DNA of 64,000 nt from Streptomyces uncialis (GTDB lineage: Bacteria > Actinomycetota > Actinomycetes > Streptomycetales > Streptomycetaceae): assembly GCF_001905345.1 (NCBI RefSeq), contig NZ_LFBV01000004.1, positions 672,407 to 736,406 on the forward strand. Direction: 5' to 3'. Under the pieces are notes generated by a model. It saw only the letters and a program-made list of their open reading frames with translations. It had not been told where the DNA came from and ran no database searches. This document shows positions 39,311 through 47,524 of this stretch, one piece after another. Made by a program: the position numbers and the translations under genes. The first letter of the stretch is position 1. Every line of letters begins with the position of its first letter.

Positions 39311-41368
39311 TCACGAGCCGTCGCGGCGGCGGGCGAGGAACACCAGGAGACCGCCCGTGGTCAGCGCCGCGCCTGCGGACCAGGGCAGCCAGCCGGGAAC
39401 CTCCCGGCCGGAGTCCGCGAGGTGCGGACGGCCGCCGCCCGGCTTCCCGTGCCCGTGATCGTGTCCGTGGCCCGGCCCGTGTCCGTCGCCGGGGCGGGTG
39501 GGGTGCGGGGTGGGACGCGGGGTGGGCGGCCGGGTCGGGTGCGGGCTGGGCTTGCCTCCCGGGTGCTTGAGGTACAGGGGGCCGCCGCCGGGGCCGGTGG
39601 TGCCGGGCGGGTTGGTGTTGTCGGCCGGGTCCGGGTCCCGGGTGGAGGAGGTCACCGTGGCGAGATTCTCGATCTCGCAGCCCTGGTGCTGATGGCCGCC
39701 GTGCCCGCCGCCGCCCGACCCGCCGCGCAGGGTGGTCTCGTCCAGCACCCGTACGACGATCCGGTACACCGCGTGCTCCCCGGCCGGGAGCCGCTCCAGC
39801 GACGGACATGTCACCAGTTGCCGGGTGGGGCCGGACACCGCGCAGCCGTCCGGTGAGGAGACGAAGCTCAGGACCCGGGGCAGCGGATCGGTGACCTTGA
39901 CGTCCCGGGCCGTCCCCGGGCCCTGGTTGCGTACCTCGACGCGGTACGTGAAGGTGTCTCCGGGCACCACCCAGGACCGTCCTTCGGGAAGGACGGCGGT
40001 CTTGCCGAGCGAGAGGTCCGCGATGCCCACGCCTGGCGGGACACCGCCCAGACCGCCCAGCGACACCTGGTTGTTCCCGTGGTCCGGGTCGGGTGTACCG
40101 GAGGACACGGCGGCGATGTTGGTGATGTCGGAGCCGTCGCCGGTGTACCCGGGGGACAGCCGGACGGTGATCAGCCAGGAGTACGACTCGCCCGCCCTGA
40201 GCGCGGCGAGCGGCCCGCAGGTGACGGTACGGCCGCGGGCCGCGCAGTCGCGCGGCCCGGAGACGTACTCCAGGGCGGCGGGCAGTTCATCGGTGACGAC
40301 CACGTCGACCGCGCGCGCCGGTCCGTGGTTGATCGCCGTGAGCCGGTAGGTGTGGGTGAGCCCGTCGCCCTCGGCGGCCAGCCGGTGCGTGGCCGTACGC
40401 GGCACGAACTCGGAGCTGAGCGCGAGGTCGGCGCGTGCGGGTGCGGGGCCGGGGCCGGGGGCGCCGGATTCGGGGGTCCCCAGGGCGGTTTCCGAGGGGG
40501 TTCCCGAGGGCGTGGGGGTGGCGGTGCCGGTGGGTGGTGCGGTGGGGGAGGCCGGTGCCGTCGGTGTCGGTGTCGCTGTGGCTGTCGGTGTGGGTGTCAG
40601 CGTCGGGGGCGCGGGGGTGGGCGTGGGGGGCGCGGCCGGGGCGGACGTGGTGGGTGCGCCGGAGCGCGAGGGCGCGGGGCGTGCGTCCGGCGTGGGGGTG
40701 GCGCCGGGCGCTGGTGCGGTGCTGTCGGCGTAGGTGGGTGCGGGGGCCGGAGCCGGTGCGTTCCGTACGTCGGGCCCGTCCTGGGCGATGACGCGGTGTC
40801 CGGCACCGGGTCCTCCGGCCACGGGAGGTGCGGGTGACTCCGCGGTCCCCGCGCTCGCTGTCGTCCCCGTACCCGCTTCCGTCCCCGCGAGGGCCGTGCC
40901 CCGCGCCGTGTCTGACGACGCGTCGTCAATCGGCCCGCCCCCACCTGCCCCACCCGTACCGTCGGCTGCCCCGGTCGCGCCGACCAGGCCGGTCCGTGAG
41001 CCGTCAGCACCGTCAGCACCGTCAGCACCGTCAGCACCGTCAGCACCGGCCGCACTGGTAGCCCCAGTCGCACCGGCCCCGCCCGTAGCCCCCGCCGCGC
41101 CCGGTACGTTCCCCTCCGCACCGGACGGAGGCGCCGCCGCGCGGTCGGCCTCCGGGCCGGTTCCGGCCGCCGCGTCCCCGGTCGCCGTACCGGGGCCGGT
41201 CGTGACCGTTCCGGTGGCGCTGTCCGCGGGGGACGGCACGACCTCGGCCGCGTTCGCCGGGCCCAGCGGGGTGAGCATCGAGAACCCCGCCCCCAGCACA
41301 CAGCACGCGGCGGTCACCCCGCCGACCCGGCGGGCCGCCTGCGCGGTCCGTCGACGTTTGCCTCTCAT
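39311..41368 (-). CDS. Wall-anchored DUF11 protein with collagen-like and Pro-rich stalk (first gene of DUF11 operon)
   Basis: A 685-residue surface protein. A signal peptide (MRGKRRRTAQAARR then TAACCVLGAGFS...ANAA, cut about residue 43) is followed by 300 residues of low complexity: Gly/Ala-rich, a collagen-like GADGADGADGADGADG run, then Pro/Thr-rich TPTPTATATPTPTAP. Two DUF11 repeats follow (about 320-580), then a His-rich linker (GHGPGHGHDHGHG) and a C-terminal sorting tail: LADSG, a hydrophobic helix (WSAGAALTTGGLLVFLA) and RRRDGS. The tail fits class E sortase signals (LAxTG) except Ser for Thr. ATG 41368 has GGAAGG upstream. No sortase gene is in the window. Confidence 0.82.
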   Translation of the reverse strand: MRGKRRRTAQAARRVGGVTAACCVLGAGFSMLTPLGPANAAEVVPSPADSATGTVTTGPGTATGDAAAGTGPEADRAAAPPSGAEGNVPGAAGATGGAGATGATSAAGADGADGADGADGADGSRTGLVGATGAADGTGGAGGGGPIDDASSDTARGTALAGTEAGTGTTASAGTAESPAPPVAGGPGAGHRVIAQDGPDVRNAPAPAPAPTYADSTAPAPGATPTPDARPAPSRSGAPTTSAPAAPPTPTPAPPTLTPTPTATATPTPTAPASPTAPPTGTATPTPSGTPSETALGTPESGAPGPGPAPARADLALSSEFVPRTATHRLAAEGDGLTHTYRLTAINHGPARAVDVVVTDELPAALEYVSGPRDCAARGRTVTCGPLAALRAGESYSWLITVRLSPGYTGDGSDITNIAAVSSGTPDPDHGNNQVSLGGLGGVPPGVGIADLSLGKTAVLPEGRSWVVPGDTFTYRVEVRNQGPGTARDVKVTDPLPRVLSFVSSPDGCAVSGPTRQLVTCPSLERLPAGEHAVYRIVVRVLDETTLRGGSGGGGHGGHQHQGCEIENLATVTSSTRDPDPADNTNPPGTTGPGGGPLYLKHPGGKPSPHPTRPPTPRPTPHPTRPGDGHGPGHGHDHGHGKPGGGRPHLADSGREVPGWLPWSAGAALTTGGLLVFLARRRDGS
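41003..41047. repeat. 9-bp tandem repeat GTCAGCACC (5 copies)
   Basis: Five perfect copies encode the GAD triplets of the collagen-like segment of the first DUF11 gene (minus strand). Identity at the DNA level indicates recent slippage. Confidence 0.95.
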
Positions 41369-41423
41369 GCGGGGTTCGCCTTCCGTGAGCAGCGGTCTCA
41401 AGATCCCGGTCTCACGACTCCCC

Positions 41424-41502
41424 TTTACCGTTCTGTTTATAGGATTATTTCGGCCAATTGCCCTTATTGCAGTAATGGTGACGTTCATTCAGATCAAGGA
41501 GG
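41424..41502. promoter_or_regulatory. AT-rich island upstream of the DUF11 operon
   Basis: About 80 bp of roughly 40% G+C (for example TTTATAGGATTATTTCGG) in a genome above 70% G+C, starting 55 bp upstream of the first DUF11 gene. It probably contains that operon's promoter and could be a nucleation site for the xenogeneic silencer Lsr2. Exact -35/-10 boxes are not clear. Confidence 0.5.
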
Positions 41503-41575
41503 GCGTCCGGTCGGCGGTGTGTGCTGCCGTCGCGGTGCGAGGTGGGCGGCCGTGCCGGTGTGGGTTGCACCGACC

Positions 41576-41627
41576 TTTGTCCTGAGTCGGGAAAAAGTCG
41601 ATGCCAATCTCGACGTAACTTCTTCCC
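41576..41627. promoter_or_regulatory. Candidate ROK operator in the ROK gene promoter
   Basis: TTTGTCCTGA (41576-41585) is followed by GGGAAAAAGT (41589-41598), and an inverted copy ACTTCTTCCC lies at 41618-41627. Nested inside is GTCGA/TCGAC (41597-41601 and 41610-41614). A TACGTT -10-like box at 41646 places the operator over the -35 region, consistent with self-repression. The left half recurs at 50189-50211. Confidence 0.6.
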
Positions 41628-41698
41628 AGCCCGCGCAACCGCTGCTACGTTCCACCCGAAAGCAAAAAGGGAACAGCCGAACAGGCGGGGAGGGGCAC

Positions 41699-42889
41699 GT
41701 GAGACGTATGACGGCACGACCCGCCAACGCGCATCAGGCGCGACTGCTCAAGCTGCTGCGCGACGAAGGCCCCCACTCGCGGGCCCAGCTCGGCGACCGG
41801 GTCGACCTCTCGCGGTCGAAGCTCGCCGTCGAGGTGGACCGGCTGCTGGAGACCGGACTCGTGGCCGCCGACGGGCTCGCCGCCTCCCGGGGAGGCCGCC
41901 GCTCCCACAACATCCGGCTCGCTCCCGAGCTCCGCTTCCTCGGTGTCGACATCGGCGCCACCTCGGCCGACGTGGCCGTCACCAACGCGGAACTGGAGGT
42001 GCTGGGCCACATCACCCAGCCCCTCGACGTACGCGACGGCCCCGTGGCGGTCTTCGAACAAGTCCTCGCCATGGCGGCCAAGTTGCGGGCCTCCGGGCTC
42101 GCCGAGGGGTTCGACGGTGCCGGGATCGGCGTCCCGGGACCGGTCCGCTTCCCCGAGGGTGTCCCCGTCGCCCCGCCGATCATGCCCGGCTGGGACGGCT
42201 TCCCGGTGCGCGAGGCGCTCAGCCAGGAGCTGGGCTGCCCCGTCATGGTCGACAACGACGTGAACCTGATGGCGATGGGGGAGCAGCACGCGGGCGTCGC
42301 CCGTTCCGTGGGCGACTTCCTCTGCGTCAAGATCGGCACCGGTATCGGCTGCGGGATCGTCGTCGGTGGCGAGGTCCACCGGGGGACGACCGGCAGCGCG
42401 GGGGACATCGGCCATATCCAGGTCGACCCCGGCGGCCGTCCCTGCGCCTGCGGCAACCGGGGCTGTCTGGAGGCGTACTTCAGCGGCGCCGCGCTCGCCC
42501 GGGACGCCATGGACGCCGCCCAGCAGGGACGTTCCGACGAGCTGGCGGCCCGTCTCGCCGCCGCCGGGGTGCTGACCGCCGCCGATGTGGCCGCCGCCGC
42601 GTCGGCCGGGGACGCCACCGCGCTGGAGCTCATCCGCGCGGGCGGCAACCGCACCGGTCAGGTCATCGCCGGACTCGTCAGCTTCTTCAATCCCGGCCTG
42701 GTGGTGATAGGCGGCGGTGTGACCGGGCTCGGTCACACCCTGCTCGCCGCGATCCGCACCCAGGTCTACCGCCAGTCGCTGCCGCTCGCGACCGGCAACC
42801 TGCCCATCGTCCTGGGCGAGCTGGGACCCGCCGCCGGAGTCATCGGCGCGGCACGGCTCATCAGCGACCACCTGTTCTCGCCGGCCTGA
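41699..42889 (+). CDS. ROK-family transcriptional regulator
   Basis: A 396-residue sugar-responsive repressor. The N-terminal winged helix-turn-helix is QARLLKLLRDEGPHSRAQLG then DRVDLSRSKLAVEVDRL. The ROK kinase-fold domain follows: DIGATSADVAV, IGVPGPV, VDNDVNLMAMGE with the conserved Asp, and the zinc motif CACGNRGCLEAY. GTG 41699 is chosen because GGGGAGGGG lies directly upstream (ATG 41708 is the alternative). It lies upstream of, and codirectional with, a ribose-type ABC transporter operon, and probably controls it and the secreted GSDH/ThuA protein. The inducer sugar is unknown. Confidence 0.9.
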   Translation: MRRMTARPANAHQARLLKLLRDEGPHSRAQLGDRVDLSRSKLAVEVDRLLETGLVAADGLAASRGGRRSHNIRLAPELRFLGVDIGATSADVAVTNAELEVLGHITQPLDVRDGPVAVFEQVLAMAAKLRASGLAEGFDGAGIGVPGPVRFPEGVPVAPPIMPGWDGFPVREALSQELGCPVMVDNDVNLMAMGEQHAGVARSVGDFLCVKIGTGIGCGIVVGGEVHRGTTGSAGDIGHIQVDPGGRPCACGNRGCLEAYFSGAALARDAMDAAQQGRSDELAARLAAAGVLTAADVAAAASAGDATALELIRAGGNRTGQVIAGLVSFFNPGLVVIGGGVTGLGHTLLAAIRTQVYRQSLPLATGNLPIVLGELGPAAGVIGAARLISDHLFSPA

Positions 42890-43554
42890 CCGGCGCGCAC
42901 CACCGCACCACCCGCACGGACGCACCACCGCACCGCCGCAGGACCGGTTGGACCGCACGAACGCTGGACCGCACCGCAGCAGGGCCGCACCGCCGCACCA
43001 AGCGTCACCCGTGTCAGCGCACCGCCGAACCGCCGCACCGCCGAACCAAGCGCCATCAGCACCAGCGCCAGTGCCACCCGCACCACCCGTAAACGAGCAG
43101 CACCCGCACCGAGCACCGCCCGTACCACCCGCACCGCCCGTACCAGGCACCGACCGTCCCAGAGCCGCAGCACCGCACGGAACGCACCGCCCGTACCAGG
43201 CACCGCTCACATCACCGGCGTCACCCGTATCGCCCGCACGGAACGCACCACGCGCACCACCCTGATGGCACGTGCCACCACGCACCGCACCTGCCCGTAT
43301 CAGCGCCGCCACCTGCCCGTACCAGCGCCGCGTCGCCGCCGCGCCCGTCCCGCGCGCCGTTGCGCGTCACCCTCGGCCCACCCGCACGGAGCCGTGCTCC
43401 GCGCTGCCCGCACGCCCTGCCGCCGACCGCCCCCGGCCGTTCGCACACCCGCTCCCGCACGCCCGCTCCCACCCGCTCAGCCGCCCTCCCAGCCCGCCCG
43501 AACCCGTCCCGAACCGCGTCCGCGCTCCGGCCGTACCGCCGAGGGGAACCCTTC
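42890..43554. other. 665-bp low-complexity gap between the ROK gene and the ABC transporter operon
   Basis: The gap is dominated by irregular repeats of GCACC, CACCGCACC and CCCGTACCA type (42890-43350), then C-rich sequence to the transporter start. All six frames are largely open but give only His/Pro/Thr/Arg-rich translations without domain character. It must contain the transporter promoter unless transcription reads through from the ROK gene. No copy of the GGGAAAAAGT motif was found here. Confidence 0.6.
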
Positions 43555-45138
43555 ATGGCACCACAACCACCGCTGCTCCATATGTCCGGCATCACCAAGT
43601 CGTTCCCCGGGGTCCGCGCCCTCGACGGCGTCGACCTGGAGGTACTGGCCGGTGAGGTCCACTGTCTGCTCGGGCAGAACGGCGCCGGGAAGTCCACCCT
43701 CATCAAGGTGCTCGCCGGGGTCCACCAGCCCGACGACGGGGAGATCACCTGGCAGGGCGACCGGGTCCGGCTCAAGTCCCCGATCGCCGCCATGCGGCTC
43801 GGGATCGCCACCATCTACCAGGAACTCGACCTGGTCGAACACCTCTCCGTCGCGGAGAACGTCTTCCTCGGCCATGAACCCACCACCGCCGGGTTCATCG
43901 TCCGGGGCCGGGACGCCCGTACCGCCGCCGCGGCCCTGCTGGGACGGCTCGGCCACCCGGAGATCGACCCCGCGCGGCTCGTCGGGGAACTGTCCGCCGC
44001 GCACCAGCAGGTCGTGTCCATGGCCCGCGCGCTCTCCCACGACGTCCGGCTCATCGTGATGGACGAACCGTCCGCCGCGCTCGACCCGGACGAGGTCGAC
44101 AACCTCTTCCGGATCGTCACCGACCTCACCGCCGACGGTGTCGCCGTCGTCTACATCTCGCACCGGCTGGAGGAGATCCGCCGGATCGGCAACCGGGTCA
44201 CCGTCCTCAAGGACGGCCGTGCCGTCGCCGGGGGACTGCCCGCCGCCTCGACCCCGACCGACGCCGTCGTCTCCCTGATGACCGGCCGGGACGTCGCCTA
44301 CGTCTTCCCGCCGCGCCCCGCCCCCCGGGACCTGCCCGCACCCGTCCTCACCGTCGAAGGACTCAGCCGGGCAGGCGAGTTCGAGCCGCTGGACCTGATG
44401 GTGCGGCCCGGTGAGATCGTCGGCCTCGCCGGACTCGTCGGCTCCGGCCGCTCCGAGATCCTGGAGACCGTCTACGGGGCCCGGCGGCCCACCGCCGGAC
44501 GGGTCACCGTCGACGGCGAGGTACTGCGCCCCGGCAGCGTCCGGGCGGCGGTGCGCGCCGGGCTCGGTCTCGCCCCCGAGGAACGCAAGGCGCAGGCCCT
44601 GCTGATGCTGGAGTCCGTCACCCGCAACGTCTCGGTCTCCACCATGTCCCGCTTCGCGCGCGGCGGCTGGGTCGACCGGGGCGCCGAACGCGCCGCGGCG
44701 CAGAAGGCGACCCGCGAACTGTCCCTGCGCCCCGACAATCCCGACGCCCCCGTGCGCACCCTGTCCGGCGGCAACCAGCAGAAGGCGGTGCTCGCCCGCT
44801 GGCTGCTGCGCGGCTGCAAGGTCCTGCTCCTCGACGAGCCCACCCGCGGTGTCGACGTGGGCGCCCGCGCCGAGCTGTACGCGGTGGTGCGCAGGCTGGC
44901 CGACGAGGGCCTCGCGGTGCTGCTGGTCTCCAGCGAGGTGCCCGAGGTGCTCGGACTCGCCGACCGGGTGCTGGTGCTGCGGGAGGGCCGGGTCGTCCAT
45001 GATGCGCCCGCCACCGAACTCGACGAACACCGCGTACTCGATCTCGTCATGGAAGGAAGTCCCGTGCCCACGCAGACCCCGTCCACGGCAGCCGCGCAGC
45101 CGGCGGCCCCGTCCACGGAAGGGAGCCCGGCGTCATGA
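43555..45138 (+). CDS. Sugar ABC transporter ATP-binding protein (RbsA/MglA type, double NBD)
   Basis: A 527-residue protein with two nucleotide-binding domains fused, as in carbohydrate-uptake transporter family 2. NBD1 has Walker A GQNGAGKST, Walker B LIVMDEPSAALD and HR switch YISHRLEEI, but its signature is the degenerate VGELSAAHQQ. NBD2 has the family-typical degenerate Walker A GLVGSGRSE, signature LSGGNQQK and Walker B LLLDEPTRGVDVGA. It powers uptake of a monosaccharide or cyclitol. GAGGGG precedes the ATG. The stop overlaps the permease start by four bases (ATGA). Confidence 0.93.
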   Translation: MAPQPPLLHMSGITKSFPGVRALDGVDLEVLAGEVHCLLGQNGAGKSTLIKVLAGVHQPDDGEITWQGDRVRLKSPIAAMRLGIATIYQELDLVEHLSVAENVFLGHEPTTAGFIVRGRDARTAAAALLGRLGHPEIDPARLVGELSAAHQQVVSMARALSHDVRLIVMDEPSAALDPDEVDNLFRIVTDLTADGVAVVYISHRLEEIRRIGNRVTVLKDGRAVAGGLPAASTPTDAVVSLMTGRDVAYVFPPRPAPRDLPAPVLTVEGLSRAGEFEPLDLMVRPGEIVGLAGLVGSGRSEILETVYGARRPTAGRVTVDGEVLRPGSVRAAVRAGLGLAPEERKAQALLMLESVTRNVSVSTMSRFARGGWVDRGAERAAAQKATRELSLRPDNPDAPVRTLSGGNQQKAVLARWLLRGCKVLLLDEPTRGVDVGARAELYAVVRRLADEGLAVLLVSSEVPEVLGLADRVLVLREGRVVHDAPATELDEHRVLDLVMEGSPVPTQTPSTAAAQPAAPSTEGSPAS

Positions 45139-46205
45139 CGCAGCCCGTGTCCCCCGCGCAGCGCGACGGGTCCTCGGCCGGCCCCGACCTCCGCAAGACC
45201 CCCGGGCAGCCGCCCGACCCCGGCGGCGCGGGCGGGAGGTCCCCGAGGTCCGGGGCGCGGGTCGCCCTGGCCCGTGCGGACGTCCGCACCCTCAGCCTGG
45301 TCGGGGTCCTCGCCGTCCTCGTCCTGATCGGCGGGATCACCAAGCCCGAGGAGTTCCTCGACACCACCAATCTGCAACTGGTGCTCACCCAGTCGTCCAT
45401 CATCGGTGTCGTCACCGTCGGGATGACCTTCGTGATCATGAGCGGCGGAATCGATCTGTCGGTCGGCGCGATCGTGGCCCTCGCCTCCGTCTGGGCGACC
45501 ACCGTCGCCACCCAGGAGTACGGCTTCGCGGGCATCCTGTTCACGGCGGTGCTCGTCGGGCTGGGCTGCGGACTCGTCAACGGCGTCCTCATCGCGTACG
45601 GCGGGATGGTGCCGTTCATCGCGACCCTCGCCATGCTGGCGTCCGCCCGCGGCCTCGCCCTCCAGATAACCGACGGCAAGACGCAGGTCGTCAGCCTCGA
45701 CAGCATCCTCGACCTCGGGGAGCGCGACGCGTACATCCTCGGGGTGCCGCCGCTCGTCATCGTCTTCGCCGGGGTCACCGTCATCGGCTGGCTGCTGCTC
45801 AACCGGACCACGTTCGGCCGCCGCACGGTCGCGGTGGGCGGCAATCCCGAGGCGGCGCGGCTCGCCGGGATCGATGTCCGGCGCCAGCGCCTCTACCTCT
45901 ATCTGCTGTCCGGGCTGTGCTGCGGGATCGCCGCGTTCCTGCTGATCATCCTGTCCGGCTCCGGCCAGAACACCAACGGCAATCTGTACGAACTGGACGC
46001 CATCGCCGCCGCGATCATCGGCGGAACCCTGCTCAGCGGTGGCCGGGGCACCATCGTGGGCTCCGTGCTCGGGGTGCTGATCTTCACCACGATCACCAAC
46101 ATCTTCGCCCTGAACAACCTCCAGAGCGATGTCCAGCAGATCGCCAAGGGCGCGATCATCGTCGCCGCGGTCCTCGTCCAGCGGCGCACCTCCAGCCATA
46201 CCTAG
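45135..46205 (+). CDS. Sugar ABC transporter permease (RbsC type)
   Basis: A 356-residue membrane protein with eight to ten hydrophobic helices and the RbsC/BPD_transp_2 signature MSGGIDLSVGAIVALASV. The later GGNPEAARLAGIDV loop contacts the ATPase, and IAAAIIGGTLLSGGRGTIVGSVLGV is a conserved helix pair. The first 45 residues are a disordered Pro/Gly-rich head. It is translated in overlap with the ATPase gene. The homodimer forms the pore of the CUT2-type importer. Confidence 0.93.
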   Translation: MTQPVSPAQRDGSSAGPDLRKTPGQPPDPGGAGGRSPRSGARVALARADVRTLSLVGVLAVLVLIGGITKPEEFLDTTNLQLVLTQSSIIGVVTVGMTFVIMSGGIDLSVGAIVALASVWATTVATQEYGFAGILFTAVLVGLGCGLVNGVLIAYGGMVPFIATLAMLASARGLALQITDGKTQVVSLDSILDLGERDAYILGVPPLVIVFAGVTVIGWLLLNRTTFGRRTVAVGGNPEAARLAGIDVRRQRLYLYLLSGLCCGIAAFLLIILSGSGQNTNGNLYELDAIAAAIIGGTLLSGGRGTIVGSVLGVLIFTTITNIFALNNLQSDVQQIAKGAIIVAAVLVQRRTSSHT

Positions 46206-46325
46206 CGCCCCGCGCGCACCCCTCCCGGCTCCTGGCGAGCCCCCTTGCCCGCCGCCCCCCGCACCCGGATCCACAGCTCCACCACCACCCTCAAGAAGCA
46301 CCCTCAAGGGAAGAAGGCCAACGCC

Positions 46326-47369
46326 ATGCCACAGATCCCGAGCCGCAGAGGACTGCTCTTCGGCACCGCCGCCGTCGGCGCGGGCGCCCTGCTCACGGCG
46401 TGCACCAGCAACGAGTCCGAGGACGAGAAGCCGGCCGCGAACCAGAACCAGCCCGCCGCGAGCGACAAGCCCGGCAAGCCGGTCACCATCGGCTTCGCCG
46501 GACCGCAGGCGGACCACGGCTGGCTCAACGCCATCAACGAGAACGCCGAGAGCAGGGCGAAGAAGTACTCCGACGTCACCCTGGAGATCACCGAGGGCGC
46601 CAACGACACGGCCGCGCAGATCGGGCAGATCGAGACCCTCATCAACAAGAAGGTCGACGTTCTCGTCATCCTGCCCGCCGACGGCAAGGCGCTCACCCAG
46701 GTCGGACTCAAGGCGATGCGTGCGGGCATCCCTGTCATCAACCTCGACCGGGTATTCAACTCCCCGCAGGCGTACCGCTGTTACATCGGCGGCGACAACT
46801 ACGGGATGGGGCTGAACGCCGGGCACTACATCGGGGAGAAGCTGAAGGACAAGAAGGGCGCCAAGGTCGTCGAACTCGCGGGCCTCGACAATCTGGAGCT
46901 GACCAAGCAGCGCACCCAGGGCTTCGACGACGCGCTGAAGAACTACCCGAACATCAGCAAGGTCGCCCGGCAGGCCGCCGACTTCACCGTCGAGTCCGGC
47001 CAGGCGAAGATGGCCCAGCTCCTCCAGGCGCAGAAGCAGATCGACGCACTGTGGAACCACGACGACGACCAGGGCGTCGGCGCGCTGCGCGCCATCGAAC
47101 AGGCCGGACGGGACGAGTTCCTGATGGTCGGCGGGGCCGGGGCGCTCGCCGCGTTCGAGGCCATCAAGCAGGACCGGGGCGTCCTCAAGGCGACCGTGCT
47201 CTACCCGCCGACCATGGCCGCGTCCGCGATCGACCTCGCCCGCGCCCTCGGCCAGGGCAAGGGCATATCCGGGACCGCCGAGTTCGAGATCCCGGCGTCC
47301 GTCACGCTCTACTCCGCCGTCGTCGACAAGGACAACGTCGACCAGTACATGGCGACCGGGTTCAAGTAG
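46326..47369 (+). CDS. Sugar-binding lipoprotein of the ABC transporter
   Basis: A 347-residue periplasmic-binding-protein type 1 fold (Peripla_BP_4) anchored as a lipoprotein: signal SRRGLLFGTAAVGAGAL, lipobox LLTAC with the lipidated Cys about residue 25, and a Ser/Asn/Glu linker. The twin Arg in SRRGLLFG suggests Tat export. Ribose-binding-protein-like blocks are visible: TIGFAGPQADHGWLNAI, DVLVILPADGKALTQVGLKA and IPVINLDRVF. The alignment fits ribose, xylose or inositol binders. GAAGGAAG-like sequence precedes the ATG, 120 bp after the permease. Confidence 0.92.
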   Translation: MPQIPSRRGLLFGTAAVGAGALLTACTSNESEDEKPAANQNQPAASDKPGKPVTIGFAGPQADHGWLNAINENAESRAKKYSDVTLEITEGANDTAAQIGQIETLINKKVDVLVILPADGKALTQVGLKAMRAGIPVINLDRVFNSPQAYRCYIGGDNYGMGLNAGHYIGEKLKDKKGAKVVELAGLDNLELTKQRTQGFDDALKNYPNISKVARQAADFTVESGQAKMAQLLQAQKQIDALWNHDDDQGVGALRAIEQAGRDEFLMVGGAGALAAFEAIKQDRGVLKATVLYPPTMAASAIDLARALGQGKGISGTAEFEIPASVTLYSAVVDKDNVDQYMATGFK

Positions 47370-47421
47370 AGGCCCGCGCCCACCCCCACACAGCGAACAC
47401 GGCGGCATCCGTATCCCCGTG

Positions 47422-47457
47422 GCCGCCACCCGCGCCGTCACGGGCCCGGGTGGCGGC
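47422..47457 (+). terminator. Intraoperonic hairpin after the binding-protein gene
   Basis: An 11-bp perfect stem (GCCGCCACCCG with CGGGTGGCGGC) with a 14-nt loop lies between the binding-protein and dehydrogenase genes. Such hairpins often stop part of the transcripts or protect the 3' end so that the binding protein is made in excess. Confidence 0.7.
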
Positions 47458-47524
47458 ACGGGCCCCGGTGAAGCGGCCGGGGCCCGGCGGTGCCGGGACC
47501 GCCGACGAGAAGGAGGACATCCGT

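Noticed and set aside
42890..43554. Genes in the low-complexity gap after the ROK gene
   Set aside because: Several long frames exist, but their translations are His/Pro/Thr/Arg-only and change with every base of repeat phase. No ribosome sites are present.
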